Positions 23,518 through 35,424 of a stretch of DNA of 64,000 bases are shown here, one piece after another (the stretch's first letter is position 1; each line of letters begins with the position of its first letter). The stretch comes from Powellomyces hirtus (taxonomy: Eukaryota; Chytridiomycota; Chytridiomycetes; Spizellomycetales; Powellomycetaceae). Both the position numbers and the translations under genes were made by a program. The notes beneath the pieces were generated by a model. That model saw only the letters and a program-made list of their open reading frames with translations, was not told the origin of the DNA and made no database searches. The stretch lies in NCBI GenBank assembly GCA_025526995.1, contig JAHLKG010000002.1, forward strand, positions 1,054,001 to 1,118,000, read 5' to 3'.

Positions 23518-26500
23518 ATGAACCCTTTCCCACGGGCACTCGCCCTTCACACCCGCACCCGCGTTGCACGCTTTCCCCACTTTGCTCTGGCCTCTTCGTC
23601 GCAGCGAGTCGCCTTTGCCCAGTTCTCAGCTCAAAGGCCTCTGGCAAGTGTTGCTTCTGTCGGTCCTGTCATTGAAAACACGATCGATGTCACCTCCGAC
23701 GAGTTCAAGGTACGCACGCTTACGCGTCAAGCAGGACCGCAGGATGATGTGCGCTTACGCTTCTCGAACATATTGGGAACATAGGAGAATGCTGCTGCAC
23801 AAGCTGCCTTGGTCAAGCAGCTGCAGGAGGACGTCGAAAAGATCAAGCGGGGTATGATTGATTTGCTCTCTGAAGAGGACTGAGAGCTTTCGGGCTCATA
23901 GCTTACCGAACGTTGGTTCAACAGGAGGAGGCGAGGAAGCGCGTAAACGCCATCTCTCCCGAAAGAAACTCTTGCCCCGAGACCGTATTGATGCACTGTT
24001 GGACCCAGGGTGTGTAGCTACGGACAGACAATTACATTTTGGAAACCGTCCTGACATATGTGTCATACTCTTGACTAACTCTTTTCCCGCAGCTCACCCT
24101 TCTTGGAGTTGAGTCAGTTTGCTGGCAAGTGGAGGTTACCCTGCGAGAAGTGACCGTGTCGGCCGTGCTAATGCGGATGCTCTAATAGGATACAAACTGT
24201 ATGAGGATGACGTGCCTGCCGGCGGTATCCTTACGGGAATCGGACGTGTCAGCGGGTGAGATTTTGTTTGATATCTGCAGCTGCATCACACAAATGCTCA
24301 TCTATCTCTGACCATCTAGAGTGGAATGCGTGATCGTAGCCAACGGTTGGTAGTGCGATTATTCGATTGTCCAGGATAAATGGGCCGAAAACTCAATTCA
24401 GGGTCTTTCACCTAGATTCCACTGTGAAAGGAGGGTCGTACTATCCGGTATGCATTAGCCATGCATTTGTCACAACTGCGCCGCACTGACGGAATTCCTT
24501 TGATCAGATTACCGTAAAGAAGCATTTGCGAGCTCAAGAGATTGCAAAGGAGAACAAACTCCCGTGCATATATCTTGGTGTGTAGCCTTGTGTGATATAG
24601 CATTATACGGCCGCATCACATTAACCATCTGTGCATCTTTCGCAGTTGACTCCGGAGGCGCCAACCTGCCAAGACAAGTAAGAATGATATTTGAGGAAGA
24701 TAGCCGCTGTAGCCAATTTGCTCATCGTTTTGAAAGGCAGAGGTCTTCCCAGACAAAGAACACTTTGGAAGGATCTTCTACAACCAAGCAAACATGTCTG
24801 GAGGTAAGATCCCGTTAGGTTCACAACTCATACATATCGCAGCACTGTTGACACTACCTCATCTTTTCCAGCTGGTATTCCTCAGGTAAACAACCTCATG
24901 CATCCCTGGTTCTGTCCCACATGGCATCTGCTGACTGCATTGTCAGGTGGCAATCGTTTTGGGATCGTGCACTGCTGGTAAGTGCATTCGACGAAACATA
25001 GTTTTAAGACAGGTTCCAACATGGCGATTTATCCAGGCGGAGCATATGTACCCGCGATGGCAGGTATAACTTCACCGCACACGGGTTTTTCAACTACAAC
25101 GTCACCGTAACGTCTGGCGTTTCCAGATGAGAGCGTCATTGTCAAAAGTCAGGGCACCATTTTCTTGGCGGGTCCACCGGTATGTGTTTTCACAATGAAT
25201 GAACAGCTGGGACACATTGGCTAATACATGGTCATTTTTCAGCTGGTGAAAGCGGCAACCGGAGAGGTTGTCTCTGGCGAGGAGTTGGGTGGTGCAGACC
25301 TGCACTGCAAGGTCAGAAATTAATCAATCTGAGCTGGTCCCTGGATGTCAAATGCTGACTGACACTTGTTAGACCTCTGGAGTTACAGACTACTACGCCC
25401 ACTCTGATGAACATGCTTTGCATCTTGGCAGACAAATCGTTGCCAACCTAAACTACGAAAAGACACCGCAGGTCACATACACTCCGCCAGAAGAACCACT
25501 ATACCCACCTTCCGAAATCGGCGGCATTGTGGGAGACAACCTCCGAAAGCCATACGACGTGCGACAGGTGATTGCCCGTATCGTGGATGGTAGTCGCTTC
25601 AGTGAATTCAAGGAGCAGTACGGCACTACTTTGATCACTGGTAAATTGAAGCCTGTAAACTGCAACTGCGCTCCTAAACATCGATGCTCAATCCCAATTA
25701 CTGGGCAGGTTTCGCGCGCATTCACGGGCATCCCGTCGGCATCGTTGCCAACAATGGAATCTTGTTCTCCGAATCTTCCTTGAAGGGTGCTCACTTTGTG
25801 CAGCTCTGCAGCAAACGAAAGATTCCTCTCGTTTTCTTGCAAAACATCACTGGTACAGTACCTCAGCTGCCACGTCTACATCACCGAAGCGACACGTGCT
25901 CAATATATGTCACACCCTAGGTTTCATGGTTGGCAAGAACGCGGAAGCTGGTAAGGCCTGGGCAAAATTGTGTCCGGTCGCGGTAATACAATCCAACATA
26001 TTGTTATTTTTAGGCGGCATTGCAAAGAATGGTGCTAAACTGGTGACGGCAGTGGCGTGTGCCAATGTGCCGAAGTTCACGGTGTGTATCCCCCGCATGA
26101 AAGCTACTACGCGCGGGTGTTCATACCGTAGTTCTTTATCTTAGATCCTTTGCGGAGGTTCCTTCGGTGCAGGTAAGGAATTGGCATCATCCCGCGTGTA
26201 CAACTTCTATTTTGATACTGACACAGCTGTATAGGAAACTACGGAATGTGTGGTCGAGCATACTCTCCTCGATTCCTGTGGACCTGGCCCAACTGTACGT
26301 AAATACGCAAGTTCCTCATTGTGAGGACACAAAAGTAACTGTCATTTTTGGTGGAAATCAGCGCGAATCAGTGTAATGGGTGGTGAGCAAGCCTCCAACG
26401 TGCTCGCCCAAAGTAAGTCACACTCGAAATTTGCGTGCGCAAGATCTTCAGTGCTCACACAAGCTGTTCTCTAGTTACGCGCGATGCCAAAGAGAAACGG

Positions 26501-26862
26501 GGCCAAGAGGTAAACTTGCTGCAGCCACGAACTGTGGCCATACTATCTTCATTCTTGACTTATCTTGTTTGCTATTCGCAGTGGGCTGTTGAGGCTGAGG
26601 AGGCTTTCAAGGCACCTATCCGGGAACGTTACGAGGCTGAAGGTCACCCATACTTTGCCAGGTAAATGATCACGTAGCATGCCGTTCAGTTTTCCGGGCC
26701 CAACGAAGATACCTTACCCTGCATTTTCCCCCACACAGTGCCCGTTTGTGGGATGATGGAATCATCACGCCCGAGTCCACTCGCGACGTGCTGGGATTGG
26801 GTTTGAGCGCCGCGCTGGGTTCGCCCGTAAAATCCACCAATTTCGGTGTCTTTAGAATGTAG
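23518..26862 (+). CDS. MCCB: Methylcrotonoyl-CoA carboxylase beta chain
   Basis: This mitochondrial carboxyltransferase subunit carboxylates 3-methylcrotonyl-CoA in leucine breakdown, together with a biotin-bearing alpha subunit not in this window. The start [20 protein letters not shown] is an Arg-rich targeting sequence without acidic residues. Motifs in order are [103 protein letters not shown] and [19 protein letters not shown] with FYNQANMS is the MCC beta signature rather than propionyl-CoA carboxylase. More than ten very short introns interrupt it, some exons coding fewer than 15 residues. The end is TNFGVFRM. Confidence 0.95.
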
Positions 26863-27339
26863 ACCATAGGTATCTATGTAGGCATTTTCCCTCTAGGGTC
26901 ATCATTAGCATTAGAACACGCAATACACAAGACTTCTTCTTCATAAAGGTCATCAAGGCTATCAAGATAATGCCGGGTGACTACCGAGGGACCTTTCCCG
27001 TACCGACGTCCTGGTTACGGGTAGCTCATCCACTGAACTTTTTCCGCATTCGCAGTGTCATCCAAAACTGTCCCACCTTTTTTGTCGTGATACAACTTGC
27101 GAAAAGCGCATTGCAGGTGGTGGTTGTTGGCCCAACTCGCGGAGAACCCTCATCAGGGGACTGGACTGACTTTCTGGCACCCGTTGTTGTCACCGTAGCG
27201 GTCTCAGGAGCCTTCGTGCTGGACTATACCTGCTCCCGAATTTTGTGTGGGATTTGCCTGTAGTGACCACTGACCGGCTCGGCTTCTCCACATATATACC
27301 CCATCCTTACACGGCACGAAAGTCTATTGTCCTGAGAAA
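26863..27339. promoter_or_regulatory. Upstream region of RAD16
   Basis: The stretch holds the MCC beta 3' end and the RAD16 promoter. A TATA-like CATATATACC at 27291-27300 lies about 40 bp before the start codon. No other gene is supported. Confidence 0.45.
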
Positions 27340-30300
27340 ATGCCTCCAAAGCGGGTATCCGCCAGATTGGCACAAGCGGCTGCGTCTCAAGAGGCCACTG
27401 CATCCGCCTCGTCACAGACACCCAGAAAACGTGAAGGATCAGACAACATTGTGATAGAAGTACCTTCCACCAAAAGGCGCCGGGTCACGCGAGCTGCTCC
27501 CACGGAACGTTCCAGAACTCCCGTGCTTCAAGATACAATCAATCACGACACTGCCAGCAACAATATACTTGTACCATCCTCCTCGTCCGTTACTCCCGGG
27601 GGCGGTGCTGGGCGTCGGAAAGCGGCGTTGCGACCAAAGGCGAACACAACTCCCAAGCTGTCAACTCTTCGGCGAGCTTCGTCTGCGCGTGATGCGGAAA
27701 TTGGAGATGAGGATAGCAGCGATGGATCGGAGCTTGATGTGAAGCCACCGACTCGGTTGGCTCTGAGTAGAAGCAAGGGCAAGGGAAAGGCTAGAGACCC
27801 GTTCGACGGCGATGGCGGCCATTTTGAGATTGATCCTTTCACCATATTCGGAGATACGTCGCTCAGTGCACTGTCGAACGGCAAAGATATACAGAATGAG
27901 GAAGACAATGAAGCCGATAGCAAACCCTCCAAAGGGAAGGGCAGCGCTGTCATCTTACTTAATAGCGATGGGAGTGAATCGGAGCTGTCGGCTCTCGACT
28001 ACGTGGCATCTTCCGATGAAGAAAACACGATCATCCCAGCAGTTGGATCGTCATCTTCAAGAAGAAAAGTCACGCCTAGAGCATCTGCCAGGAAAGCCCG
28101 GGCCAAAGTGCAATTGAACCCTGACATCTTTGCTTTCGAAGATGATTCTGAGGTAGATACCAAACCCAAGCGAAGAGCATCAGCAGCCAAAGGAAAAAGG
28201 AAGGCAGTCGTCGTCGTCTCGTCCGCAGATGACGATAGTGAAAGCGAGTTCAAGGGGGAGAGCAGCGGCAATGAGTCATCTGAAGGCGCCGAAGACTCTA
28301 CGGTACTAGAAGCTGAAGTGGAAGCCGAAGCGGAAGCACAAGCCGAAGCAGATGCCGAGACAACACCCAGGAGGGCGCGCGGTCGACGCACTGCAGGACA
28401 ACCGCGGGTTCGTGGTGCAGCTGCGGCTGCCCGACGAGAGTTGCAAAAGAACAGAGAGAAGCAGACCGTTTACGACCATCATCCCGAATTGGTGACTGTC
28501 TGGGAGCAGCTGGAGCAGGAAATGGAAGTTATCGTTCCGCATCGCGCAGAGCAGCCCAAGGATGTCATGGTGAACCTGCTTCCGTTCCAGCAGGAAGGAC
28601 TGCACTGGTTGATGGCGCAGGAGGATAGCAGATTCAATGGAGGGATTCTAGCAGATGAGATGGGAATGGGAAAGACCATCCAATTGATCTCGCTGCTTGT
28701 CTCCAAGAGGATGAAGCCCAACTTGATTTTGACTCCCACGGTCGCCATCATGCAGTGGTTGGCCGAGTTGAGTAACCGCACCACGCCCGACTTGCTTAAA
28801 GTCCTCTTGTACCATGGCACCAACCGACCTACCTCCAAGGAGGAGCTGATGGAGTACGATGTTGTCTTGTCCACTTACGCAATCGTCGAACAAGGATACA
28901 GAAAAGAACACTACGGATTCAAGCGGAAGCTTCAGCTGGTTAAAGAAAAGTCACTGCTGCATTCCGTTGACTGGGCGCGGGTAGTCCTCGATGAAGCCCA
29001 TGCGATCAAAGATCGCAGTTGCTCGACCGCGCGTGCCGTGTTCAATCTCAAGCGTCAGAAACAGTGGTCTCTTTCTGGAACGCCGTTGCAGAACCGGGTC
29101 GGAGAGCTGTACTCTCTTATTCGATTCATGAACGCCGACCCGTTCAGTTACTATTTTTGTAAACGATGCCCCTGTAAAATGCAGACCTGGAGCTTCACTG
29201 ACAGGATACACTGCGACGGCTGTGGACATACGGGCCACCAGCACTTTTGTTGGTGGAACGCCGAGATTCTCAAACCCATTCAACGGTTCGGCGCTGAAGG
29301 CGATGGTGTCGTCGCATTCAAGAAGCTCGGCTGCCTTCTAGACCGCATTATGCTTCGTCGAACAAAACTGGAACGTACCGAAGAGCTTGGGTTGCCACCT
29401 CGTGTAGTTACCGTCCGTCGAGACGTGTTCAACGAAGCCGAAGAGGAGCTGTACGAGAGTTTGTATTCCGACTCGGCGCGCACCTTCTCGACCTACGTGC
29501 AGGCCTCGACGGTCCTCAACAACTATGCGTCCATTTTCTCGCTCCTCTCCCGCATGCGTCTGGCCGTCAATCACCCCGATCTGGTCACCACGCGTGTGGC
29601 GCAAAACGATAACACTGCCAAAGAGATTTTGGTGTGCGGGATCTGCAACGAGGAAGCTGAAGATGCCATCATGAGCAAATGCAAGCACGTGTTTTGTAGA
29701 GAGGACGCCCGGCAGTATATCCAGAGCGCACCGGAAGAGGATACCCCAACGTGTCCGGTGTGTTACAAGCCTTTGACGATTGATCTCACGATGGCCGAAG
29801 TGGTTCCCAAGGGCAACGGCGGAGAACACGTCAAACGCAGCATTGTCAACTACATTGACATGGCGAAATGGAGGAGCAGTTCCAAGATTGAAGCACTTGT
29901 CGAGGAACTCACGGCGCTCCAGCGCGACGACAGCACGGCCAAATCCATCGTCTTCTCCCAGTTTGTCGCCTTCTTGGACCTCATCCAGTGGCGCCTGTCG
30001 CGTGCCGGTTTCAGCGTCGTCAAACTCGATGGCCGCATGGCCCCGCTGCAACGCGACACGGTCATCAAGGAATTTATGACGAACCCAACCGTGACCGTCT
30101 TTCTCGTCTCGCTCAAAGCCGGCGGGGTCGCGCTCAACTTGACGGAAGCCAGCCGCGTGTTTGTCATGGACCCGTGGTGGAACCCGGCGGTTGAAGACCA
30201 GGCGTTTGACCGCATCCATCGCCTGGGCCAGTACCGACCCATCAAGATCACGCGCATGATCATTGAGAACTCGATCGAGTCGAGGATTCTGCAGCTGCAG

Positions 30301-30399
30301 GACAAGAAGAAGGCCCTGTTCCAGTCGACCGTGGGCCGGGACATGGACGCGCTGGCCAAGCTGTCGGAAGAAGATTTGAGATTCTTGTTTGTTTTGTAA
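27340..30399 (+). CDS. RAD16: RAD16 SWI2/SNF2 ATPase with RING finger
   Basis: Rad16 works with Rad7 in global-genome nucleotide excision repair, scanning silent chromatin for UV damage. The 1019-residue frame is uninterrupted. Residues 1 to about 390 are disordered and charged, with basic SKRRR-type and long acidic stretches including a Glu/Ala repeat. The helicase domain starts near 410. Motif I is DEMGMGKT (about 437) and motif II DEAH (about 550). A Cys/His zinc cluster near 607-640 (CKRCPCKMQ, CDGCGHTGHQHFC) lies between lobes, as in yeast Rad16. The C3HC4 RING runs from CGICNE (about 766) to CPVCYKP (about 804). Lobe two ends with motif VI, DRIHRLGQ (about 956). All key residues are intact. 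It is convergent with the S2P gene. Confidence 0.96.
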   Translation: MPPKRVSARLAQAAASQEATASASSQTPRKREGSDNIVIEVPSTKRRRVTRAAPTERSRTPVLQDTINHDTASNNILVPSSSSVTPGGGAGRRKAALRPKANTTPKLSTLRRASSARDAEIGDEDSSDGSELDVKPPTRLALSRSKGKGKARDPFDGDGGHFEIDPFTIFGDTSLSALSNGKDIQNEEDNEADSKPSKGKGSAVILLNSDGSESELSALDYVASSDEENTIIPAVGSSSSRRKVTPRASARKARAKVQLNPDIFAFEDDSEVDTKPKRRASAAKGKRKAVVVVSSADDDSESEFKGESSGNESSEGAEDSTVLEAEVEAEAEAQAEADAETTPRRARGRRTAGQPRVRGAAAAARRELQKNREKQTVYDHHPELVTVWEQLEQEMEVIVPHRAEQPKDVMVNLLPFQQEGLHWLMAQEDSRFNGGILADEMGMGKTIQLISLLVSKRMKPNLILTPTVAIMQWLAELSNRTTPDLLKVLLYHGTNRPTSKEELMEYDVVLSTYAIVEQGYRKEHYGFKRKLQLVKEKSLLHSVDWARVVLDEAHAIKDRSCSTARAVFNLKRQKQWSLSGTPLQNRVGELYSLIRFMNADPFSYYFCKRCPCKMQTWSFTDRIHCDGCGHTGHQHFCWWNAEILKPIQRFGAEGDGVVAFKKLGCLLDRIMLRRTKLERTEELGLPPRVVTVRRDVFNEAEEELYESLYSDSARTFSTYVQASTVLNNYASIFSLLSRMRLAVNHPDLVTTRVAQNDNTAKEILVCGICNEEAEDAIMSKCKHVFCREDARQYIQSAPEEDTPTCPVCYKPLTIDLTMAEVVPKGNGGEHVKRSIVNYIDMAKWRSSSKIEALVEELTALQRDDSTAKSIVFSQFVAFLDLIQWRLSRAGFSVVKLDGRMAPLQRDTVIKEFMTNPTVTVFLVSLKAGGVALNLTEASRVFVMDPWWNPAVEDQAFDRIHRLGQYRPIKITRMIIENSIESRILQLQDKKKALFQSTVGRDMDALAKLSEEDLRFLFVL

Positions 30400-30658
30400 A
30401 AGTTGATTCCCAACCCCCCTGCGCCTCCTCGCTTTTCTTGCTTGTTTGCCTTTTTTCTGTATTATGATTTACCCCCGCGCTGGTCTCTGTTTTTTTATTC
30501 TTTTTGATAGTAACCTGAAAAGTTCAAGCCACATCCATTGGCCCTGCTAGCAAATGTTTCCCCGCATGATTCGCCCGCGGCCCCTTTTACGTAGCACCTG
30601 TAATATAAAAACCGCGGTTCCTGAGTTGCCTTTTTTAAGTTTCTTCTTCTCTGGCTCA
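30400..30658. other. Convergent 3' region
   Basis: This short T-rich spacer lies between the RAD16 stop and the S2P stop. It probably holds the polyadenylation signals for both. Confidence 0.4.
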
Positions 30659-32771
30659 TTATTTTATTGCCCCAATGACGCCTCTGATCATGACAATCAC
30701 CAGCGCCACGCGTGATGCTCGATCAATCCACGCGACGAGCGCCGACGTGGCTCTATCCCTCCGCGCGTCCATGCCCGGGTTGGCGTGGGTTGCGACCCAG
30801 TCGGTGATGGCCAGCAGGGCATGGTGTCCGTCAAGATGGAAGGCGGGGACCATGTTGAATACCGCGAGGGCAAATGTGAGCGAGATGGTGAACCTTTGAG
30901 TCGGGAAAGCAAGAGTGGGGGGGTTAGAGTGGTGGGTTTTGGCTTGGCAAGGATATAGGAGGAAAAAAGGGGACTGGCTTACTGTAAGAATCTCTCCAAC
31001 ATGTATGGCAATGCGAGGGGGAGTAAGATGAACCGCGGCAGTAATGAGCCGACTTGGACTAGAGAGAATCGTAACACAATTTGGGGGTCAGCCAACACAC
31101 GACTTGGGCGGCATTGCGAAACGAGTGAAAAGAAAAAGAAAATACCGACCACCCTCCCACACCTCCCGCGGGTCGCCCAAAAACGTAATCATTGGATTGT
31201 GTCCGGCATGATCGTCGTCATCATCTCCCACAAGCTCCAGTCTCAAGATTCTAATGTCCGGGTGCGCAATATGCGGCACCACGCAATCTACTGGCACCCG
31301 GTCTTGTCCGTTTTCTTGCATGCAGTCCTGAGACGAAGAACAGGATGGGTGTGTTGCTAGTATATCGTGAAGTGGGAGACAAGAAAAGGTGTCGGCGTCA
31401 GAACTGATGGGAAGCGAGGCATTGGCGAATGGGACGTTGGAGCGCCGGAAGCATTGAGTTGAGATGCCTGGCGGTCCCAGGGGCTGTGATTTGGATACAT
31501 TGCAGCATTCGAGCGGGGGCTCTGCAAAGTGAGAGGAACCGTGGAATCTATTCAATGACACTGGACAAAGGGTTGTCGTATCGACTGAAAGTTTGATGAC
31601 GTACCTTTTCCCACATTTCTTGGGACACACCAGCCTTTCAAGGCAACATTGCCCGTTTCATACCAAAGCGCGTCCTCCCATCCCCCAATCCCATTGACAA
31701 TCTGATGATGGTTGATACTCTGCACCTGCGAGCCCCGTGACAAATGGCCGACTAGAGGCGACTCTTGCATGATGTCCAGGACGACAACAGACTGCTCGAG
31801 GCTGCTGTATCCCGGAGACAGTATCCAGGGCAACGCGTACATGGTGCCCAAAGCCATCAGTCCCAACATCAGATTGTGATGTACACCGGCGCATATTATG
31901 TGTAGTTTGTGGATTGGCGAGAGCAGCGACAGGCTCGGTTCGTGGAGATGTACGAATGCGCCTGGGTATAGTACGGCAAGGAAGATACCAGATGATTGGA
32001 CTGGGACACGATATCTGGCCATATGAATAAAATGTCAGCTCCTCCGACCATGAGTAAAAGTACAGCTCCACTCACATGACTGCTGCCAATGCGTGGCCAA
32101 ACTCGTGAATCACTCCCGAGACGAAAAGTGCGGCAAAGTAATAAGGTAGCTGTGACAGGGGTAGGTTCACACCAGGGATCTACCGATCAAGGAACCCGAT
32201 AGTGCATCAGCAACCGTGTTCACGAGTTTGCTTTGTAGGCAATTTTGCAGAGTGCATACCTCGATTGAGCACGTACCAGCGACACTAGACCGTTTCCACC
32301 CACGCCCCGGCCCAGAGAGCCACCCGTGGATATTATCAAAGAACTGTTGGCTCGAAAATCGACGCTAGTCTCAGGGTCGGGCGATGCATGGCCAACTCCC
32401 CAGCCATACCAAGCGCCGACAAGTTCGACAACAGCCCTGCATGCCCCAACGCCCAGTATCCCGCAAGCAGCCACCATACACCCGAGTCCCACGATCATGC
32501 CGAACGCAAACCAAGGTCTCCATAGTGGGGCCAGTCGGAGTGCGACGCTGCGAAACAGCGGATTCAAGTGGGTCGTTTCGTATTGAATGTGACCGAGCGA
32601 ATGCGTGAATGAGGACTTTGCTGGACTTGTTGCTGGTCGGTCCGCCAGAGGCAGAAAGGTTGACGTTGGCCGCCGGGGGTCCGGTTTTGGTGCATGTGTG
32701 TATCTGTCGAGAACGAGTCGCAGCAGGCACCAGAATAAGGTGAGCCCTGCCACTAGCTGAAGAAAGGCCAT
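30659..32771 (-). CDS. Site-2 intramembrane metalloprotease
   Basis: S2P (MBTPS2-type) cuts membrane-anchored transcription factors such as SREBP within their membrane helix. The first exon starts [20 protein letters not shown], with several hydrophobic helices. The zinc motif HEFGH lies in the next exon near 32080-32117 ([16 protein letters not shown]). Then come [13 protein letters not shown] and a soluble PDZ-like part with [16 protein letters not shown]. The last exon carries [17 protein letters not shown], in which the Asp is the third zinc ligand (family pattern NxxPxxxLDG). Zinc ligands are therefore intact. About four introns interrupt it, and the exon around 31088-31300 is acidic. 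A fungal S2P would serve sterol and hypoxia signalling. The substrate is not in this window. Confidence 0.85.
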
Positions 32772-34411
32772 TTTCGGTTGACTACAAGAAACGCCCGTTC
32801 ATAAAACAAACAAGATTGGGGCAGGGGAGATGGCGATTGATGGCCTGCACCGTCCAGGGTTTCTACTGGTGCCAGAAATTCCTCAAGGTTCTACTTCCTG
32901 ATGGCCGAACCCACGACTGGAATGTCGATAACTGGAATGTCATGATATCGGTGGGTGCCTAAATGTAGTATGCCTGGGAAGCCTGATGAAAGCTCAAGTC
33001 ATGTCAAAACGTCGGCTCCGAGTGCAGGAACGAGCACTTGTAAAAAAAGTTCTTGCCACTTGCATCAACTAGCTCCGTAGCAGCGCTTGTGCACAATTCG
33101 AAACAAAAGGCACTTGTCCGTCGGCGCGAAGGCAGGTTGCAAACTTGTCCTCCTCCGGCCAAGCGTAGATGACACAAACGAACTTGCATGTGGTGAGAGC
33201 AGATGGTCAACGGTGTCTATGAGATCAAGCTTGGGCTCCGGCCGCGCTGGCCGGGGCAGATTCCGTTCTCAGAGACCACGGCTGTTCTGCTCCTGGCGTG
33301 GTCCCCCGCTCGTAGAAGGGTCACACACGTCCAGACGGCTATTCGCTGCAGCCTTTGGTTAGTGTGGTGGTGTGTTTTGGTATGCTGGCTCAGATGCACA
33401 GCAACCACGTGAGGGCTGGACCTTCTCTTGCCCCAGAAAGGTTCAGCCGGGGCAGATTCCGTTCTCAGAGACCACGGATGTTCTGCTCCTGCCGCTCGTA
33501 GAAGGGGCACACACGTCCAACCAAGGAATGCTCATTGGAATCATTGGTTTGCTGCACATCGATCAGCGAGACGAGATGACTTTCTTCCTCCTTCGCATTT
33601 ATCGCTACTACATGACCCTGTCTGTTTCTCTTTTTCATGCTCTTCGCCCGCACCAACGGTCGAGCTCAATTTGAGGTCCCAGCGCAGCACCCGACTTGGC
33701 AACCGGCCTTCGCCAATGGCCTCGCCACAGAACAGCAACGGATGGGTAGCGACAAGCTCGCCGTCCTCATTCCCAGCACGATCTCCGGCTTGCGCGCACG
33801 GAACGTAGAATAAACGCTCCTGCCCCCCCCCCCCCGCGGCTGGTTTTGGTTGGAAATCGTGGCGCAGCCCAATGAGATCAGAATGCGGAGTGCGTTTCGG
33901 TAAAATCGTCTTTCTCCGGCCAAATAAAAGAAACCTCCTAAAATGTGAATGAATGGGTCGAAAGCTCTGCTCCTTGCGAGCAACTTCGCCATATATTTTT
34001 TTTACTTTTGTCAATATTGACCGAATGAGTGGCCCTCAAATTCAGGAACGTTGCGAGGACCATTTATTCTGCCCGTTCGGCCTTCAGTCGATCGAAGCCC
34101 AATTTTCCATTGGCTCGTGTTTCTCAGATCTCCCTTCGTTGATGGCTTGTTCCAGATGGAATGCATTGGATGCAATGGGATGGGATGGGTGCCGTCATGT
34201 GGGTCCATGTGACGTGTAGCCAATCACAGTGGCTCCCGCGCCTCTTTTTTCTTGGGCGGGTGGGACGTGCGACATGCGTGTTGGCTCTGAAAGGGGGGCC
34301 AGACTTTCAGTTTAAATGGACAAGAGCCTCTCCATCCCCCCCCGCTCCTGCTTCGGTTTCTATTTCGTCCTCGGCCCTTTCTCCTTCTTTTATTGTCTGA
34401 ATTAGTTCGAA
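32772..34411. other. Intergenic region with duplicated segment
   Basis: No gene is supported in this 1.6 kb. It holds a pair of near-identical 45-bp repeats (33251-33295 and 33447-33491), a run of 13 C at 33823-33835, and a TATTTTTTTTAC stretch near 33990. The right part is the promoter and leader of the glycine-rich RNA-binding protein. Confidence 0.45.
33251..33491. repeat. Pair of 45-bp direct repeats, 196 bp apart
   Basis: Copies at 33251-33295 and 33447-33491 differ at one base (GCTG against GATG). After short unequal spacers both continue into CCGCTCGTAGAAGG and CACACACGTCCA, so the original duplicated unit was longer. The copies are noncoding as far as I can see. Confidence 0.9.
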
Positions 34412-35424
34412 ATGGCTGCTAAAGTTTTCGTCGGAAACCTCTCCTGGTCCACTACGGATGAGACCCTCCACTCCGCCTTCTCCCAGTTCGGTGAAATCAC
34501 CGACTGCCTGGTGCTGAAGGACCGTGAGACCGGTTAGTTGCTTTTGTCGTTTTTTTTTTCCCACCACCCCTTGACGCTGGACGGAAGGGTGTGGGTATGG
34601 ATTGTGGATTTGTGGATTGCAACGTGGACGAAGCGGAACAGAAAGTAGCGGAATGATTCCCTTGCTCTCACGCGATACCCTGGTCGTGTCCGTTGTGCTA
34701 GTATGTCTGGCTGTCGCTTGCTGCTATGTCACTGTAATGGATATGCCATTAAACGGATACTTCTAATAAAACCTGGTTTGACTGAATCTACATTCGCTTG
34801 TGATTTCCATGTCTTCTTGGTTTTACGCTGTGTTTGTCGGGTGCGATTGCCTCAGAACCTTACCGTCTGCGAGTTTTGGATGGAATATTTGCCCCGTTGC
34901 TTGGCATTGTTCTCAATTTGGAGAACTTCCCATTGTTTTGCCTTGTTGTTCCTCTCTTGCCTCTGTTTGCTCAATGTTGTCTCCCATCGTTCTTCAGGCC
35001 GCTCGCGTGGTTTCGGTTTCGTCACCTTTGTCGACGAGCCCCAGGCTCAGGCTGCTATCCAAGGCATGAACGACCAGGACCTTGACGGTCGCACGATCCG
35101 TGTCAACCTCGCCAACGAGAGGTATGCTTGAACTTTTATTCACCTAGCAAATGTGACATCCTCTCATCGAATGTTCTTGGAAACGTTTAGACCCGCTGGT
35201 GGCTCCGGAGGTTTCCGTGGTGGCCGTGGTGGTTACTCCAGCGGTGGCGGCCGTGGTGGTTACGGCGGCGGGTAAGTTTATTTTCAGCATCAGTTTCAAC
35301 GTACAACCCCATCTGACAGTCCTCTCACCTATGCAGTAACGGTGGTGGTTACGGTGGCGGCTACGGTGGTGGCAACGGTGGAGGCTACGGAGGTGGCGGT
35401 TACGGCGGCAACGGCGGCTACTAA
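34412..35424 (+). CDS. Glycine-rich RNA-binding protein (one RRM)
   Basis: This small cold-inducible-type RNA-binding protein (CIRBP/RBM3 and plant GRP-like) likely acts as an RNA chaperone. Four exons (34412-34532, 34998-35121, 35191-35271, 35337-35424) encode 137 residues. The RRM at residues 4-80 has RNP2 KVFVGNLSW and RNP1 RSRGFGFVTF; both carry the aromatic RNA-binding residues. The tail is glycine-rich with RGG/RGGY and GGGYGGG repeats. Intron 1 lies between RNP2 and RNP1 and is 465 bp, much longer than the 50-90 bp typical here. In several GRPs an intron at this site is used for self-regulated splicing. Codons are strongly C-biased, suggesting high expression. Confidence 0.93.

Noticed and set aside
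27543..27953. Minus-strand open frame of 136 codons inside RAD16
   Set aside because: It is antisense to the disordered, low-complexity RAD16 N-terminus and shares no family features.
29338..30219. Minus-strand open frame of 293 codons inside RAD16
   Set aside because: It is a mirror of the C-rich helicase codons on the other strand; the plus strand carries intact RING and helicase motifs.
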